From Ctena decussata (taxonomy: Eukaryota; Mollusca; Bivalvia; Lucinida; Lucinidae): a DNA stretch of 64,000 nucleotides. The notes under the pieces are model-generated. The model made no database searches, was not told the DNA's origin, and saw only the letters and a program-made list of their open reading frames with translations. The stretch covers positions 48,349,757-48,413,756 of the forward strand of contig OZ022499.1 of NCBI GenBank assembly GCA_963989385.1, read 5' to 3'. This document shows positions 55,901 through 64,000 of this stretch, in pieces. How positions within the stretch are numbered: position 1 is the stretch's first letter; every line of letters begins with the position of its first letter. The translations under genes were made by a program, and so were the position numbers.

Positions 55901-58900
55901 TGCATCACGAATAAAAGATTCTAAACCTACTAAATGATCGTAAGTACTATGATTTTTACGAAAGCCCCCTTGATTTCTGGAAATCAAATTATTTGACTCC
56001 TGTCGTTAATCATTCTCTCCATTGTTTTACATATGCAACTTGTTAACGCTATCGGGTCTATAGTTTGTTGCTTCCGTCTTATCCTTTCCCGGTTTGGGAA
56101 TAGGAATGATGACTGCTTTATGCCAGTCTTCTGGAAATTTTCCAGTATGCCAAATATCATTTAAAATATTTAATAAGGATTCCAATGCGTCGGGTGGTAA
56201 ATGTTTAGTATTTGATAATGGATATCGTCCGGTCCTGCAGCTGTGTCGTTACATTTATGAAATGAATCCTTTAATTCTGATATGCTGAAGGGAAGGTTGT
56301 ATTTTTCTTTATTAAGTGACTGAAAGTTTAAATTTTCTGATTCTTTTTCAATTTTTAGTTCTTGAAATCGTTGGCTGTAATTTAAACTTGAAGAATTTTT
56401 CTGAAAGTTTTCTCCTAACGCTGGCATTTTAAGGGTTAAACCACATATCTCCACAACACATCAAACCTACCCTGATCTAGGAATTGGTTTCTCCCCCTTC
56501 ACAATAGGTGAGTACCAGCTTTCCATCACTGGACTGAAGATATGTATATCATTACTACAGCCGTCAGGCTGAGGGTCAGGGCGTGGGTACACACCACCAA
56601 AGATCCACAGTTCATGTCTGTACAGGGTAGCACTATGATATGCTCTTGTCGGAGCTTTACCACTCACCTGGAATAATCGAAATAACATTAATCAGAGCTG
56701 CAGATAAAGTAGGTTTTTGAGGATAATTCAGGGATAATTTTTTTTTATTTCTTTTGACCTCTCATATTAAAGATGGTTCTGAGGTTTTTATGGAAAAATA
56801 TGGAAAATTATCATTAAATATCCATGTTACCCCTCGTTATCTGGAGTACTGATTTATCATAGTACATGTCTACCTTTTTAAAAAATTTGAAATTGCAAGT
56901 CTAATTTTCCCTGACAAAATTGAAGAGAATGCTTTACATGACTGTTTCTTATGAAGGGGTTTGCAAATCAAAGAATCATAAATCTCATGAAGAAACAAGA
57001 GAATGAGTGACAAAGACAGCTTTACCAAATTCATGCTTCTCCATCACATAATAGAATTTTAATGTTAAACTTTAAAACTGTCTTTCTACAACTTAATTTC
57101 GTGGAATGCTGTGTCTTCTCTTCTGTGCACTGTCACAAAAGACACTAAACCAGAAAACTCGACACAAAGCTTACACCACCGCCAACACCAGAAAAGCAAT
57201 CCTTATGCCTTGCTTCTGCTATTCTCAGGCAAGACAAAAATAGCCGGAAAACATCCTAACATTTAGGGTAATTACAGTACTGGGTACTCACTTTGACAAG
57301 CTGCCACTTCCACTCATCAACATCCAGGATATGTACATCATGGAACCAACGAGTGTTCTTCGAGCCTCCAAACACATAGATACACCTCACCATAGGGTCA
57401 TAGGTTGCTGTGTGACCCATACGATACTCTGGCTTCTGACCCTCAGAGAAGGTATTTGGACACCTCCACTTGCGAGTCTCTGTAATGCACATGTATTAAA
57501 ATGCAATGATACACCTCCAATGGTCCACAGAGCTCTAGATAGGAGGGAGTATTTGGTGATAATAAGGGATAATTTTTCTTAATACTGTTGTGACCCCTCA
57601 TCTGAACCGTCTCAATGAGACGGTTCAGATGACGGGTCACAAGATATGGTTTCAATGAGAAATAAAAAAAATTATCCCTCAATTATCATCAAATACCCCT
57701 CTTATCTAAAGCTCTGAATGGAGATCACTCTAACAAAATATCTGCCTCTCTTCTGATGGGGGGATACTCTTAAAGGATAGAATTTGCTCTCATTTAGAGC
57801 AAATTCTTTACTTTATGAGTAACTCCATAGAAGAGGGGATATACCTACCAGGGAATCATACTTTCTTGTTAAAGTTATCTTCCTTGAAAAAATGGCAGCT
57901 AAACCCTGGCGATGTAGCTATACTGTTTCAGACAAGTCAATAACAAAGCCCCAAATAAGACTGAATTGCGTGAATGGTTACTAAGCTATTTGAATATTTC
58001 AATCCCATACAGACTTAAAATGGGACCTCTGCAAGCAAAGGGTACTGAGTCCATTTAAAGATGGCTTCTTTAGAATCTGGGGATGAAGACACAGACACTA
58101 TAAGCCCTCATCCTATTTATGGCTGTTGCATAAAAATATATACTGTGAGGCTGCATACAAATGATTTCATTCAGGTAAATAGAGATAAGTCGAAACACAA
58201 TCTCATTGCGTATCATCTTGTGGAGACTGAACACCCGGCTCCAAATAAAAGGGGTACTGATGATAATTCTAAGCTACACCCCACCTCCCTTAATAAGGAC
58301 ATTGCTGTGAATGATCTAATGTAAATAAGGGGTCGCAAAATGTTTTAACCCATTGCATTCTGGGTATTTTTGTCGTCTGCTGAAATTGTCATCTGCATCA
58401 AAAATCAAGAAGGTCTAACCAACTCTTGTAGAAATGACCTCTAGGCAGCAAATAGTTTGGATCTCAGATCAGGCCCCACATTTGTGTGGCCTGATCTAGA
58501 TCCATACTGTTTGCCCAGATACCCGAATGGAAAGGGTTAAAGAGAATGTGTGAGAAATTTACCAAAATTCTCGCTTAGCCCCAATAGTTTATCAGCAGCT
58601 CTGTTGCTTATACCTGTGTCAAGAGTCCATACAGAGTCTTTGTTGATCTGTTGTTTATCTCCCTGTCCACCAATCAGCACAGAGAGGTTCTTGTTGACAA
58701 AACATAAACTATGACCCCATCGACTGCTTGGTCTTAAAGCTGAAAATATCAAGGGTAATTCAGTTGTTGATAAGAGAGAATATTTGGCAATAACTTTTAA
58801 AAAATTTATAACCGTAATGTGTGTACAGTCAAACCTGCTTATGTGGTCACCTCCATTAAGGGGTCACCTGTCTTAAGCAGCCACTTTTTTCGGGTCCCTT

Positions 58901-61900
58901 GAAACAAAATATAGTGCAAATGAACCTGTATTAAGGGGTCACCTGTCTTAAGCAGCCAATTTTTTGGGTTCCAGACAGGTTTGACTGTATATATTGGGAC
59001 ACCAGAAAATTTATTATTTTAGGTGTCCCAATACTTAAAGACATTAGGCCATAAAAATGTATGTTGTTGCCCCTAAGAAACTTTCCTGTCAAGCTGGTTC
59101 TAATGGGGGTCAACAATATGTTTTATGGAGAGAACAGAAATTATTGACCCTAATTATCACCAAATATTCCCCCTCACCTGGAGATCTAGGTATTCACATG
59201 GCATTTTGCATCTAGGCACTTCATCATATCTTTTCTGCATTACATTCGTACATTACATACATTCTTTTGCATTTTCTTCTTTTGCTCATTTTTTTTCCAT
59301 ATTGTTTGTGCACGTAACAATTTCATTTACAAACTTCATCATATCTTTCCGGATTACTTTTTTTTTTGCACATTTTTTCACATACCCCACACTTATCATA
59401 TGAAGTAGTTAGGGCAGTACTGAATGTCTCATTTTATTAAACTTTTCACTATACAGTGCACCTATGCTGCCTCTCAACTTTGGTTTTTTCAGACATGTGA
59501 GAATTTTTAACCCTTTTTTGACCAGTGGACTTGTCCATCCGTATCATTTGGATAAGCCCATTTCTAGTTCTATGGTGTTCTGGTGGATGTTTTCATTTTT
59601 ACTGTTTTTTTTTGCACAGAAATTCCTGTAAGCAAACAGTGTTGACCCTGATCAGATGCTGCATTCTTTGGCGTCTGAACTGGTCTGCACTGTTTGCGTA
59701 TTTCCACAAAACGAGTTTCCGGTCTAAAAAAGCTTATTAAATTTGTTCCTTGTGTTATGGCTGTACAATCCCCAATATGGCTACCTCCACTGTTACAGTA
59801 CAAACCATAGTAATAACATTTGATTTGATGCGCAATAGATCATATACATGTGCAGAGAAGAAGTCAGACAATTTCTCAAAAAGTTTGCAAATAGAATTTG
59901 CCTGTCACATATTGCATCAATTTACTACCAATGCAAATGGTATAGAGCTTCAGATTGAAGACAGTCAGTAGTTAGCTTTTCTGACTGGAATTAACTTTTT
60001 CTACTGATCAATTATCAATTTCTTGAGTTAAATTATTAAAAATAGTCTTCTTTTTTTTTTTTTAAGAAAAGACTTATCTCACCAACTTTATAGCTGAATT
60101 ACAGAAGACTGATTTACATATTTGAGCCTCGACACGAGAAAATCAACAATGTGGTTGTGCGCTCAGTGCAGACTCAGATCCCCCTGGGTGTCCGCCCAGT
60201 CCGATCAGACTCTTGGCTTAGGGCTTGAAGGGTAGCTAAGGGTCTAAGCGACCTCCATGCGGACAGCATAGACTCTGATCAGACTGGGCGGATGCCCAGG
60301 CTGATCTGAGTCTGCACTGGCCGCACAACCACATTGTTGGTTTTGTCGTGTCGCGGCTCATATTTGTGGTAATTTTGGAAGGGTATTAAAACTTCCGTCA
60401 TATAACCAAATTAATACTGCACTATAACTGTCCTAAAATTTGAACAAGCTCATGATACTATCTGGTAGTGTATCAATCAAGTGACTGCCTCAATGGCAAA
60501 CAGCCAAGACTTATATCAGACTGCTCCTTAAAGGAGCAGCTGATTTGGTCATTAAGATAGCTACAAGTACCTCTAGTTGTGAGATCTTTACATGTAACTG
60601 GTTTCTTCATACCCTTCGAAACTGCTGGAAAAACTTTTTCGTTTTTTATATGATTATTATTAATAATATTGTTTTTCTCAGTCTGTACACTGTTTGGAAT
60701 GTTCAAGTCTTGGTTTTCTTTATTTTTGAGGTTTTCTTCTGTTTCATCTGTTGTTATGACAGGTGGTTCAGTCTCAGCTGAAGTTTGTACTGCAGTTTTA
60801 GAGTCTGACTCTTTGTTGACAGATCTCAGCCTTGTTGTAGATTTCTTCTGCGTTCTTTGTTTCTTTGCTGATGGTTCATTAGGTGTTTTCTCTTTGCCAC
60901 GTTTCTTCGTTTTTGTCTGTCTTTCAGGTGTTTCTTTGATTTCTTCTTTATGTTTATCTGTCTTTTCGCTACTTTCTTCAGAGATCTGCAAATTTGTTGA
61001 ACATTATGTGAGCCTTAAGGTGATCAAACCAACAAAGTGGCATTAAAGGGTAGCTACGAGTCTAAGCAAGATCCATGCCAACAGCAAAAGCTCTGATCAG
61101 ACTGGGCATATGCCCAGGCTGATCTGAATCTTCGTTGGGTGCACATGCCACTTTGTTGGTTTTGTCATGTTGCGGCTCATTTGTAGTGAACAGTCATACA
61201 GGATATTCTCCCTAAATGAAAATAGGATATGAGATTTACTTCCCTTACCAAGTTGGGATGTATTTCTGTTCACAATTTTTGCAGTCAAAATAAATGCACA
61301 AACTTCTGACATACTTAAACATTCTCGAAAATGGTTCAGTCAAATCTCTTAATAACGTTCAGCACTCATTACAACAGCAAAATTCTTTACGTCATTTGGA
61401 TTTGCATGGAATGATTCTACGTTCAAAAGTGCATTCTTTATAACAACAAATTCAGCCAAAATGTGCGGGAACAAATATACCCAGTTCAACAAGCACAAGT
61501 CAGTGAAATTTAGTATTCGTGAATACTTTCATGTCTTTACTTACTACAGTGCAAATTTTTGTCCCTGCAAAGATGAAAACAATTACAGTGTAATGGTTAA
61601 TGGAGCAAGCCAAATGTTTCAGGACACAAAAGCATTTTTACTTACATTAAGATGTATAGATACACTTCAGGGCTCAGCCTAGGGGGCGATTTAGGAGAAA
61701 TAGTCTCCCTAAGATGGCTGACTTTTCCCTATTTTTAGCTGAGGGAGAAGTGAAAATGTATAGAGCATATAGGGACATCCAAAATTTGGACCACACCTTC
61801 TCCCTAAAGCCCAGAAAATGTCACAAAACTTCTCCCAGTCTGAATGCTCTAGACGGACCCCCTGCACTTCCGTGTTTGCCGCCATTTTTATTTTTGTGAC

Positions 61901-63407
61901 TTCCTGATTGCCTTTGTGGGCAAAAGGAGGGTCTACTCTAAAAGGAAAGAATATGCTCCTAGATCCTTTCCTTTCAGAATTGACCCCATTCGGCATTGAG
62001 AAAGGACAAAAAAATGAAAATGGCAGAGCTGCTTCCCTTGAAAGTGTTCCCATTCACCTTAAGCATGTAGGACTGAACTGCAGTTTAGTATAGGGGAGAG
62101 TCAGGTAGCTTCGGACAGCGGGTAAATTCGGACACTGACATTGTTTCCTTTATATGTCAGTTGTTTCACTGAGCAGGGCCTGACAAATCCATTGTCCGGC
62201 TGCCCGGGACAAGTTAAAATTTTTACTGGGCAAGTGAAACATTTTCTTACTGGCCCAGAAAAATGTATAAGCTATATAGGCAAATGCCAAGAATTTCAGC
62301 ATTTTGTAGCAGAAGCTCTGTACCGGACAAGTAGATCAGATTTTGATTTGTCAAGCCCTGTTGTTTGGAACTAAAACAAAAATTAACTGGCCAAACAGAG
62401 AAATTATGAGCCATCTCATCTGGATTTTCACTGTTTGCAATTGTATGTCCGAATTTACCCCCCTGTCCGAAGTTACCTGACTCTCCCCTAAGCATGCAGC
62501 TAACACACCACAGGCTCCGATGATATACCCAAAATTTGGGAATAAAAGTTGTGTCTTGTATAAAAAATTAATATGGCTGGAAAGAAAGTAACATGTTTAT
62601 TTAGTTTCTCTTTTAAACCGAGGCTTTATTTTAATGCGACACAACATGTTCCACAAAAAAATACATGTATGGCAAAATATCCAAGATTTATTCTGAAATA
62701 TTCTAGTCTTTCAAAATCATTCTTGATTTGAGCCGCAACACAATAAAAGCAACAAATTGGCATGTGGGTCCAGCTAGACTCAGATCAGCCCTGGAATCCT
62801 CCCAGTCTGATCAGAGTCTTTGCTGTTGGGATGGAGGTAGCTTAGACCCTTAGCTACCCTTTAAGTGCAAAGTGAAGACTCTGATCAGAATGGGCGGATA
62901 CCCAGGCTGATCTGAGTGATTGCTGGGCATACACGCCACTTTGTTGGTCTTGCCATGTCACGGCTCATTTACATGTTAAAATATCTTAGTACTGGGACAG
63001 AAAGGTCTAAGTAGCTCCAGATCAGGCTGCTCCACAAGCACGATTAGGAGCAGTAAGAAGCCGTCTGGTCAGGGTCAACTCAACACTGCTTGCATTTCCA
63101 CTTGAATCTTTTGAAAGCATTACTGCACTGTTAAACCAAACTGATCCATTCTAAGAACAACAATTGTTATAGGTGTTCCAGTGTTGTTGGTTTTATGGAA
63201 GATTTTCATTGGATATTTTGTGTCTCTGGCCATTCACCTACTTGTGAAGTATCCTGAAGTGTGTGTGTACTGATGTTCTGTTCTCGAGTGAGCACTGGGT
63301 ATTCATCAAGATCAGGTCTCTCTAGCACCAACTTTGCCATACCCTTCTCATTGTCTGATGTCATCAATGCAGGTATTTCACTTCTCTCCCTCTCCCAACA
63401 TATACAT
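39281..63407 (-). CDS. Six-blade kelch protein with basic N-terminal region, nine exons
   Basis: Minus-strand exons in order: 63407-63242, 60985-60571, 58739-58614, 57479-57292, 56667-56471, 42735-42644, 41486-41432, 40334-40237 and 39489-39281. Introns are GT-AG and phases agree. From the Met at 63364 the product is 500 residues. Residues 1-179 are Lys/Glu/Thr-rich and look disordered, with a basic NLS-like stretch at about 66-90 (KTKKRGKEK, AKKQRTQKK). Six kelch blades follow: starts RWGHS (186), RMGHT (241), RAYHS (291), RSGHS (349), RSWHA (398) and RVGHK (445), each with a GG pair (IGGQG, VFGGS, IFGGV, VFGGW, IHGGY, IFGGG) and most with a W near the end. The protein type is certain; the ortholog is not. 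RABEPK-like six-blade kelch proteins are the nearest group I recall. The basic N-terminus suggests a nuclear role. Confidence 0.88.
39490..40236. other. Kelch intron 8, piggyBac-like MITE fragments
   Basis: ATGAGCCATCTCATCTGG and TGAATTCTCAATATGATATA at 39840-39975, and CATGAGCCATCTCATCTGG with CAACGCTGTTTGC at 40138-40205, are pieces of the piggyBac-like MITE family of 20377-20579. I see no exon here; the flanking exons join in phase 1. Confidence 0.5.
40500..40600 (+). mobile_element. tRNA-like SINE head
   Basis: CCTCAGTGGCCTAGTGGTGA resembles an A box and GTGGGTTCAAGCCTTGG a B box. No recognised body follows. Too decayed to assign to a family. Confidence 0.45.
40860..41178 (+). mobile_element. 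Truncated copy of the 450-bp tandem element
   Basis: Family phrases occur in order: AGGTCAAGGTCAACCC, CATACCAAGTTTCAAGGC, GGCATGGCAGCCATCTTGG, ACCAAATATATAAACTTT and CTCCATATGAAATTTGAC. The right end, GGCTCAGGTGAGCTAAAA, matches the ends of the complete copies at 45101-54785 and 51571-53749. Only part of one repeat unit and the 3' end remain. Confidence 0.75.
42827..42992 (-). mobile_element. SINE family S, best copy
   Basis: On the plus strand: (GAGT)n tail, GAACTCGGGTTTAACGTCCC, CATATGGAGACGGGACCTCG, CCGGAGAAGCGGGGGATCG and the tRNA-like head complement ATCCACTACACTACAGCC. A 5'-to-3' minus-strand reading begins GGAGCGGCTGTAGTGTAGTG. It lies 90 bp upstream (gene sense) of kelch exon 6. Confidence 0.82.
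43955..44074. mobile_element. piggyBac-like MITE, half split by the LINE
   Basis: Landmarks of the family seen intact at 20377-20579 appear here in inverse order: CACTGTTTGCCCTCT, GAATTCTCAACATGCTATAG, GTTGTCTGCTTTCTTGGC. The end of the MITE (AAGGGTTAA) is missing here and found at 56431-56439, beyond the LINE. This half ends in the LINE's target duplication GGCATTTTAA (44065-44074). Confidence 0.72.
44250..45100 (-). pseudogene. LINE RNase H domain, degraded
   Basis: On the minus strand, LIYTDGSKQEDKVACS, SIFTAEAKAIDLAL and FIIFSDSLS carry the three catalytic acidic residues of RNase H (D, E, D). Further down, IPSHVNIRGNDIADKEAK and CRIGHTRITHSFLLN match the C-terminal part. Stops and frame changes separate the blocks. 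It is the 3' part of the same LINE as 54786-56421. Confidence 0.8.
45783..47766. mobile_element. 2-kb insertion D in element A, with about 190-bp tandem units
   Basis: Unit phrase CCATATA(T/C)GGTAA stops at 45782 and AAAACCCTTCAAAAA resumes at 47767. The left part has ATACGCCCGTTTTTTTAATG and the right end its complement (AAAACGGGCGTAT), so the ends pair. The core has GGGGCATAACTT, GAAGGGGGAGCAACCATTC, CCCCCTACCTA and TTTCATGAAGATATCC in repeated units, and a G-run at 47252-47273. Confidence 0.65.
46172..46587. mobile_element. hAT-like MITE E, CAGTGTTAGAAATAAG ends
   Basis: 16-bp ends CAGTGTTAGAAATAAG and CTTATTTCTAACACTG, with a second pair TTGCCCACTTGCCCG-like inside (GGTTGCCCCCTGG appears in both halves). 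AGATA flanks both ends. It is nested in insertion D. Confidence 0.75.
50881..53792. mobile_element. hAT-like element C inside B
   Basis: Ends CAGTGTCTATTCTAG (50881-50895) and CTAGAATAGACACTG (53778-53792) are perfect inverted repeats; TTATCG flanks both. GGGGGGATTTTC-type repeats follow the left end. The copy of element A at 51571-53749 fills most of it. No transposase frame. Confidence 0.68.
51571..53749 (+). mobile_element. Second complete copy of element A, plus orientation
   Basis: The 5' palindrome GACCAATGGTCCTGTAGCTC lies at about 51577 and the 3' end AGCTCACCACAGGTGAGCTA at about 53728. Units with CATACCAAGTTTCAAGGTCA start near 51656, 52103, 52558, 53013 and 53468, giving spacings of 447 and then 455 bp. 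It is in the opposite orientation to the surrounding element A. Open frames of about 60-85 codons recur in every unit and are by-products of the repeat. Confidence 0.8.
54786..56421 (-). pseudogene. LINE reverse-transcriptase domain, inactive
   Basis: The piece at 56170-56421 holds NDTAAGPDDIHYQIL, the entry to the RT fingers. After frame breaks (about 55988-56170; GKFPEDWHKA and PIPKPGKDKT can be read) a 400-codon frame from 55987 holds NQGGFRKNHSTYDHL, EQGVLQGSILSPTLFNI and the active-site YVDD (residues 129-132 of that frame). The first catalytic Asp of the RT palm is replaced: the block reads FFYLEKAYNTTW where the family has Asp at the third position. At least two frame breaks and this substitution make it dead. 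The last codons of the open frame (54686-54785) belong to the inserted element. Confidence 0.85.
56694..56855. mobile_element. Foldback MITE, TAGATAAG family, decayed
   Basis: CAGAGCTGCAGATAAAGTAG at left and GTTATCTGGAGTACTG at right retain the end signature. GGATAATTCAGGGATAATTT is family-typical. It begins 27 bp upstream (gene sense) of kelch exon 5. Confidence 0.6.
57528..57716. mobile_element. Foldback MITE, TAGATAAGAGGGAG family, copy 4
   Basis: CAGAGCTCTAGATAGGAGGG against CCTCTTATCTAAAGCTCTG with a GAACCGTCTCAATGAGACGG centre. It lies 49 bp upstream (gene sense) of kelch exon 4. Confidence 0.8.
57760..57835. repeat. Hairpin GAATTTGCTCT / AGAGCAAATTC
   Basis: GGATAGAATTTGCTCTCATT pairs with AGAGCAAATTCTTTACTTTA. 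The same hairpin is at 43533-43595 and 33293-33346, with halves near 600-640, 23775 and 61940. It is probably the core of the GGTGAATGGG foldback family (29129-29581). Confidence 0.65.
58349..58536. mobile_element. piggyBac-like MITE, TTAA flanks
   Basis: CCCATTGCATTCTGGGTA at left and TACCCGAATGGAAAGGG at right are imperfect inverted repeats directly flanked by TTAA (58345-58348, 58537-58540). An inner pair GATCAGGCC/GGCCTGATC forms the hairpin tip. It lies 77 bp downstream (gene sense) of kelch exon 3. Confidence 0.78.
58824..58989. mobile_element. Tc1/mariner-like MITE, TA flanks
   Basis: TACAGTCAAACCTG at left and CAGGTTTGACTGTA at right are perfect 14-bp ends, including the TA. GGGGTCACCTGTCTTAAGCA occurs twice inside as a direct repeat. 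CAGTCAAACC ends with TA duplication are typical of mariner-derived MITEs. Confidence 0.8.
60118..60366. mobile_element. Foldback MITE, ATGAGCC family, copy 4
   Basis: ATTTGAGCCTCGACACGAGA at left and TCGTGTCGCGGCTCATATTT at right, with GTGGTTGTGCGC and its complement inside. It lies in kelch intron 2, about 205 bp past the exon 2 donor. Confidence 0.8.
60571..60985 (-). CDS. Kelch gene exon 2, basic disordered region
   Basis: The acceptor is TTTGCAG and the donor is AGAG|GTACTT, leaving phase 1. It codes residues 42-179, almost entirely Lys, Glu, Thr, Ser and Asn, with the NLS-like patches. The opposite strand carries a long open frame of Phe/Val/Ser codons that is only a shadow. Upstream exon 1 joins it in phase 0. 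Confidence 0.85.
61010..61185. mobile_element. Foldback MITE, ATGAGCC family, one-sided copy
   Basis: The right arm is complete (GGCTGATCTGAATCTTCG, CACTTTGTTGG, TGTTGCGGCTCAT) but the left arm is short, starting at ATGTGAGCC and skipping to AACCAACAAAGTGG and GGGTAGCTACGAGTCTAAGC. It abuts the acceptor side of kelch exon 2. Confidence 0.65.
62091..62490. mobile_element. TA-flanked TIR element, GGGGAGAGTCAGGTA ends
   Basis: Ends of about 45 bp pair almost perfectly (TAGGGGAGAGTCAGGTAGC, TTCGGACA, GTAAATTCGGACA and complements). TA lies at both borders. A hAT-like MITE (62174-62360) and a fragment with GAGCCATCTCATCTGG fill the centre. No coding frame. Confidence 0.75.
62174..62360. mobile_element. 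hAT-like MITE, CAGGGCCTGACAAATC ends, copy 2
   Basis: CAGGGCCTGACAAATCC at left and GATTTGTCAAGCCCTG at right, same family as 35249-35355 but 80 bp longer. A clear target duplication is not seen. Confidence 0.75.
62724..62973. mobile_element. Foldback MITE, ATGAGCC family, copy 5
   Basis: GATTTGAGCCGCAACACAAT at left and GCCATGTCACGGCTCATTT at right; centre CTTAGACCCTTAGCTACC. Inner arms carry GACTCAGATCAGCC and its complement. Confidence 0.8.
63242..63407 (-). CDS. Kelch gene exon 1 or internal 5' exon
   Basis: The stretch from the Met at 63364 reads MTSDNEKGMAKLVLERPDL and onward to a GTAGGT donor at 63241. The frame stays open upstream to a good acceptor, TATTTTTCAG, that would place the exon's 5' border at 63407. 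If the frame is used, translation starts in an exon beyond this point, perhaps outside the window. Either start remains possible. Confidence 0.6.
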
Positions 63408-63430
63408 CTGAAAAATACTCAAGTCACAAC

Positions 63431-63622
63431 CAGGGCTCAGCCTGAAGCATTTAGTCAGGGATAAGTATGGCAACATTTTCAGTATTTCAGGGAGAATTTT
63501 TTTTCTAAACGTTGAATTTCTCTACACGGTCTATGCTTAAATTAGACTTCTCCCTCAGCTCAAAATAGGGAGAAGTCAGCCAGTTTTGGGAGACCTCCTA
63601 AACTGTCCCCTAGACTGAGCCG
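63431..63622. mobile_element. MITE with CAGGGCTCAGCCT ends
   Basis: CAGGGCTCAGCCTGAAGC at left and CCCCTAGACTGAGCCG at right are imperfect inverted repeats; CTTCTCCCT and AGGGAGAAG pair inside. A related one-sided piece starts at 61670 (CAGGGCTCAGCCTAGGGG). It lies just upstream (gene sense) of the first kelch exon I can see. Confidence 0.6.
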
Positions 63623-64000
63623 TTGGTCAATGTACTGTAAAACTTCAAAATATCGGGACATCTTGCAAAACGGCTTGGCCAAGATAAAGTGGACACTTGT
63701 GTTGCACAAAGGTCAAGTTTTAGAATCGTTTTAATCTTTAAGCTTCCATAAAATTTTGTAAGCTGTGATGTTAGTGTGTAATATTCCAAAGCGATTCCTA
63801 TGGCGCAGGCCCGATAAAAAAGTTACCGGCCGATATATACTAGTACCTTTGTGGGCCTACGGACTATACACATCGGAGCATAACATGCTAGTTTTAGATA
63901 GAAAACAATGCTTTCAGACAGTCTTTACTGCTCATTAGGTAATGACAATCTGTCAACATCAAAATTTTGAGCCAAAGAATTAGCCGCTTTTAGGAAAAAA
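63623..64000. other. Right edge, no supported feature
   Basis: A short piece with CTTCAAAATATCGGGACAT resembles one end of the TTGGGACA MITE family. No upstream exon with convincing coding bias and splice sites is visible, nor a promoter I can support. Confidence 0.45.

Larger units (their letters stand above)
44075..56422 (-). mobile_element. Jockey-like LINE, interrupted by a 9.7-kb insertion
   Basis: RT domain pieces lie at 54786-56421 and RNase H pieces at about 44250-45100, both on the minus strand and in the right order. The 3' end carries an (ATTC)n tail next to the left target duplication. GGCATTTTAA occurs at 44065-44074 and 56423-56432, exactly outside the element, and re-joining there restores a MITE end. 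Its 5' part (endonuclease, ORF1) is absent, so it is a 5'-truncated copy. It lies in the same orientation as the kelch gene. Confidence 0.82.

Noticed and set aside
60669..61046. 125-codon plus-strand open frame
   Set aside because: It is the antisense of kelch exon 2; Lys/Glu-rich coding gives an open Phe/Val/Ser frame on the other strand.

Overview
This window is animal nuclear DNA, most likely from a bivalve mollusc (a venerid-type clam is my guess from the repeat families). Genes are split by GT-AG introns, AT content is high, and much of the sequence is tRNA-derived SINEs, foldback MITEs, LINE/RT remnants and satellite-like tandem arrays. Nothing looks bacterial. I assembled exons by hand from reading frames, splice dinucleotides and codon phase; no database search was run.

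Two real protein genes are present and they converge. On the plus strand, nine exons from 9948 to 28862 encode a complete DCAF5-like protein (DDB1- and CUL4-associated factor 5) of 1032 residues: a seven-repeat WD40 propeller followed by a long acidic, Ser-rich tail coded by one 2-kb exon. On the minus strand, nine exons from about 63407 down to 39281 encode a kelch protein of at least 500 residues: a Lys/Glu-rich, NLS-bearing N-terminal region and six kelch blades. Its 5' end may lie beyond the right edge. The 10.4 kb between the two stop codons carries only repeats.

Layout: 1-9900 is repeat-rich intergenic DNA (a 2.5-kb Mutator-like TIR element, SINEs, a broken GIPM/YLDD reverse-transcriptase fragment, a TIR element at 7998-8409). 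9948-28862 is DCAF5, with intron 1 holding a 145-bp tandem array and a large palindrome; intron 2 holds three decayed tandem copies of exon 2. 28863-39280 is the intergenic stretch full of foldbacks. 39281-63407 is the kelch gene; its 13.7-kb intron (42736-56470) is a deep stack of nested transposons. 63408-64000 has one MITE and no exon I can prove.

The most striking structure is that intron. A piggyBac-like MITE was split by a Jockey-like LINE (10-bp target duplication GGCATTTTAA). The LINE was split, without a target duplication, by a 9.7-kb element built of about 450-bp tandem units with hairpins near both ends. That element was split by a 4.8-kb foldback transposon, which contains a hAT-like element, which contains a second complete copy of the 450-bp tandem element in the opposite orientation. 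A separate 2-kb insertion in the left half of the tandem element carries its own hAT-like MITE.
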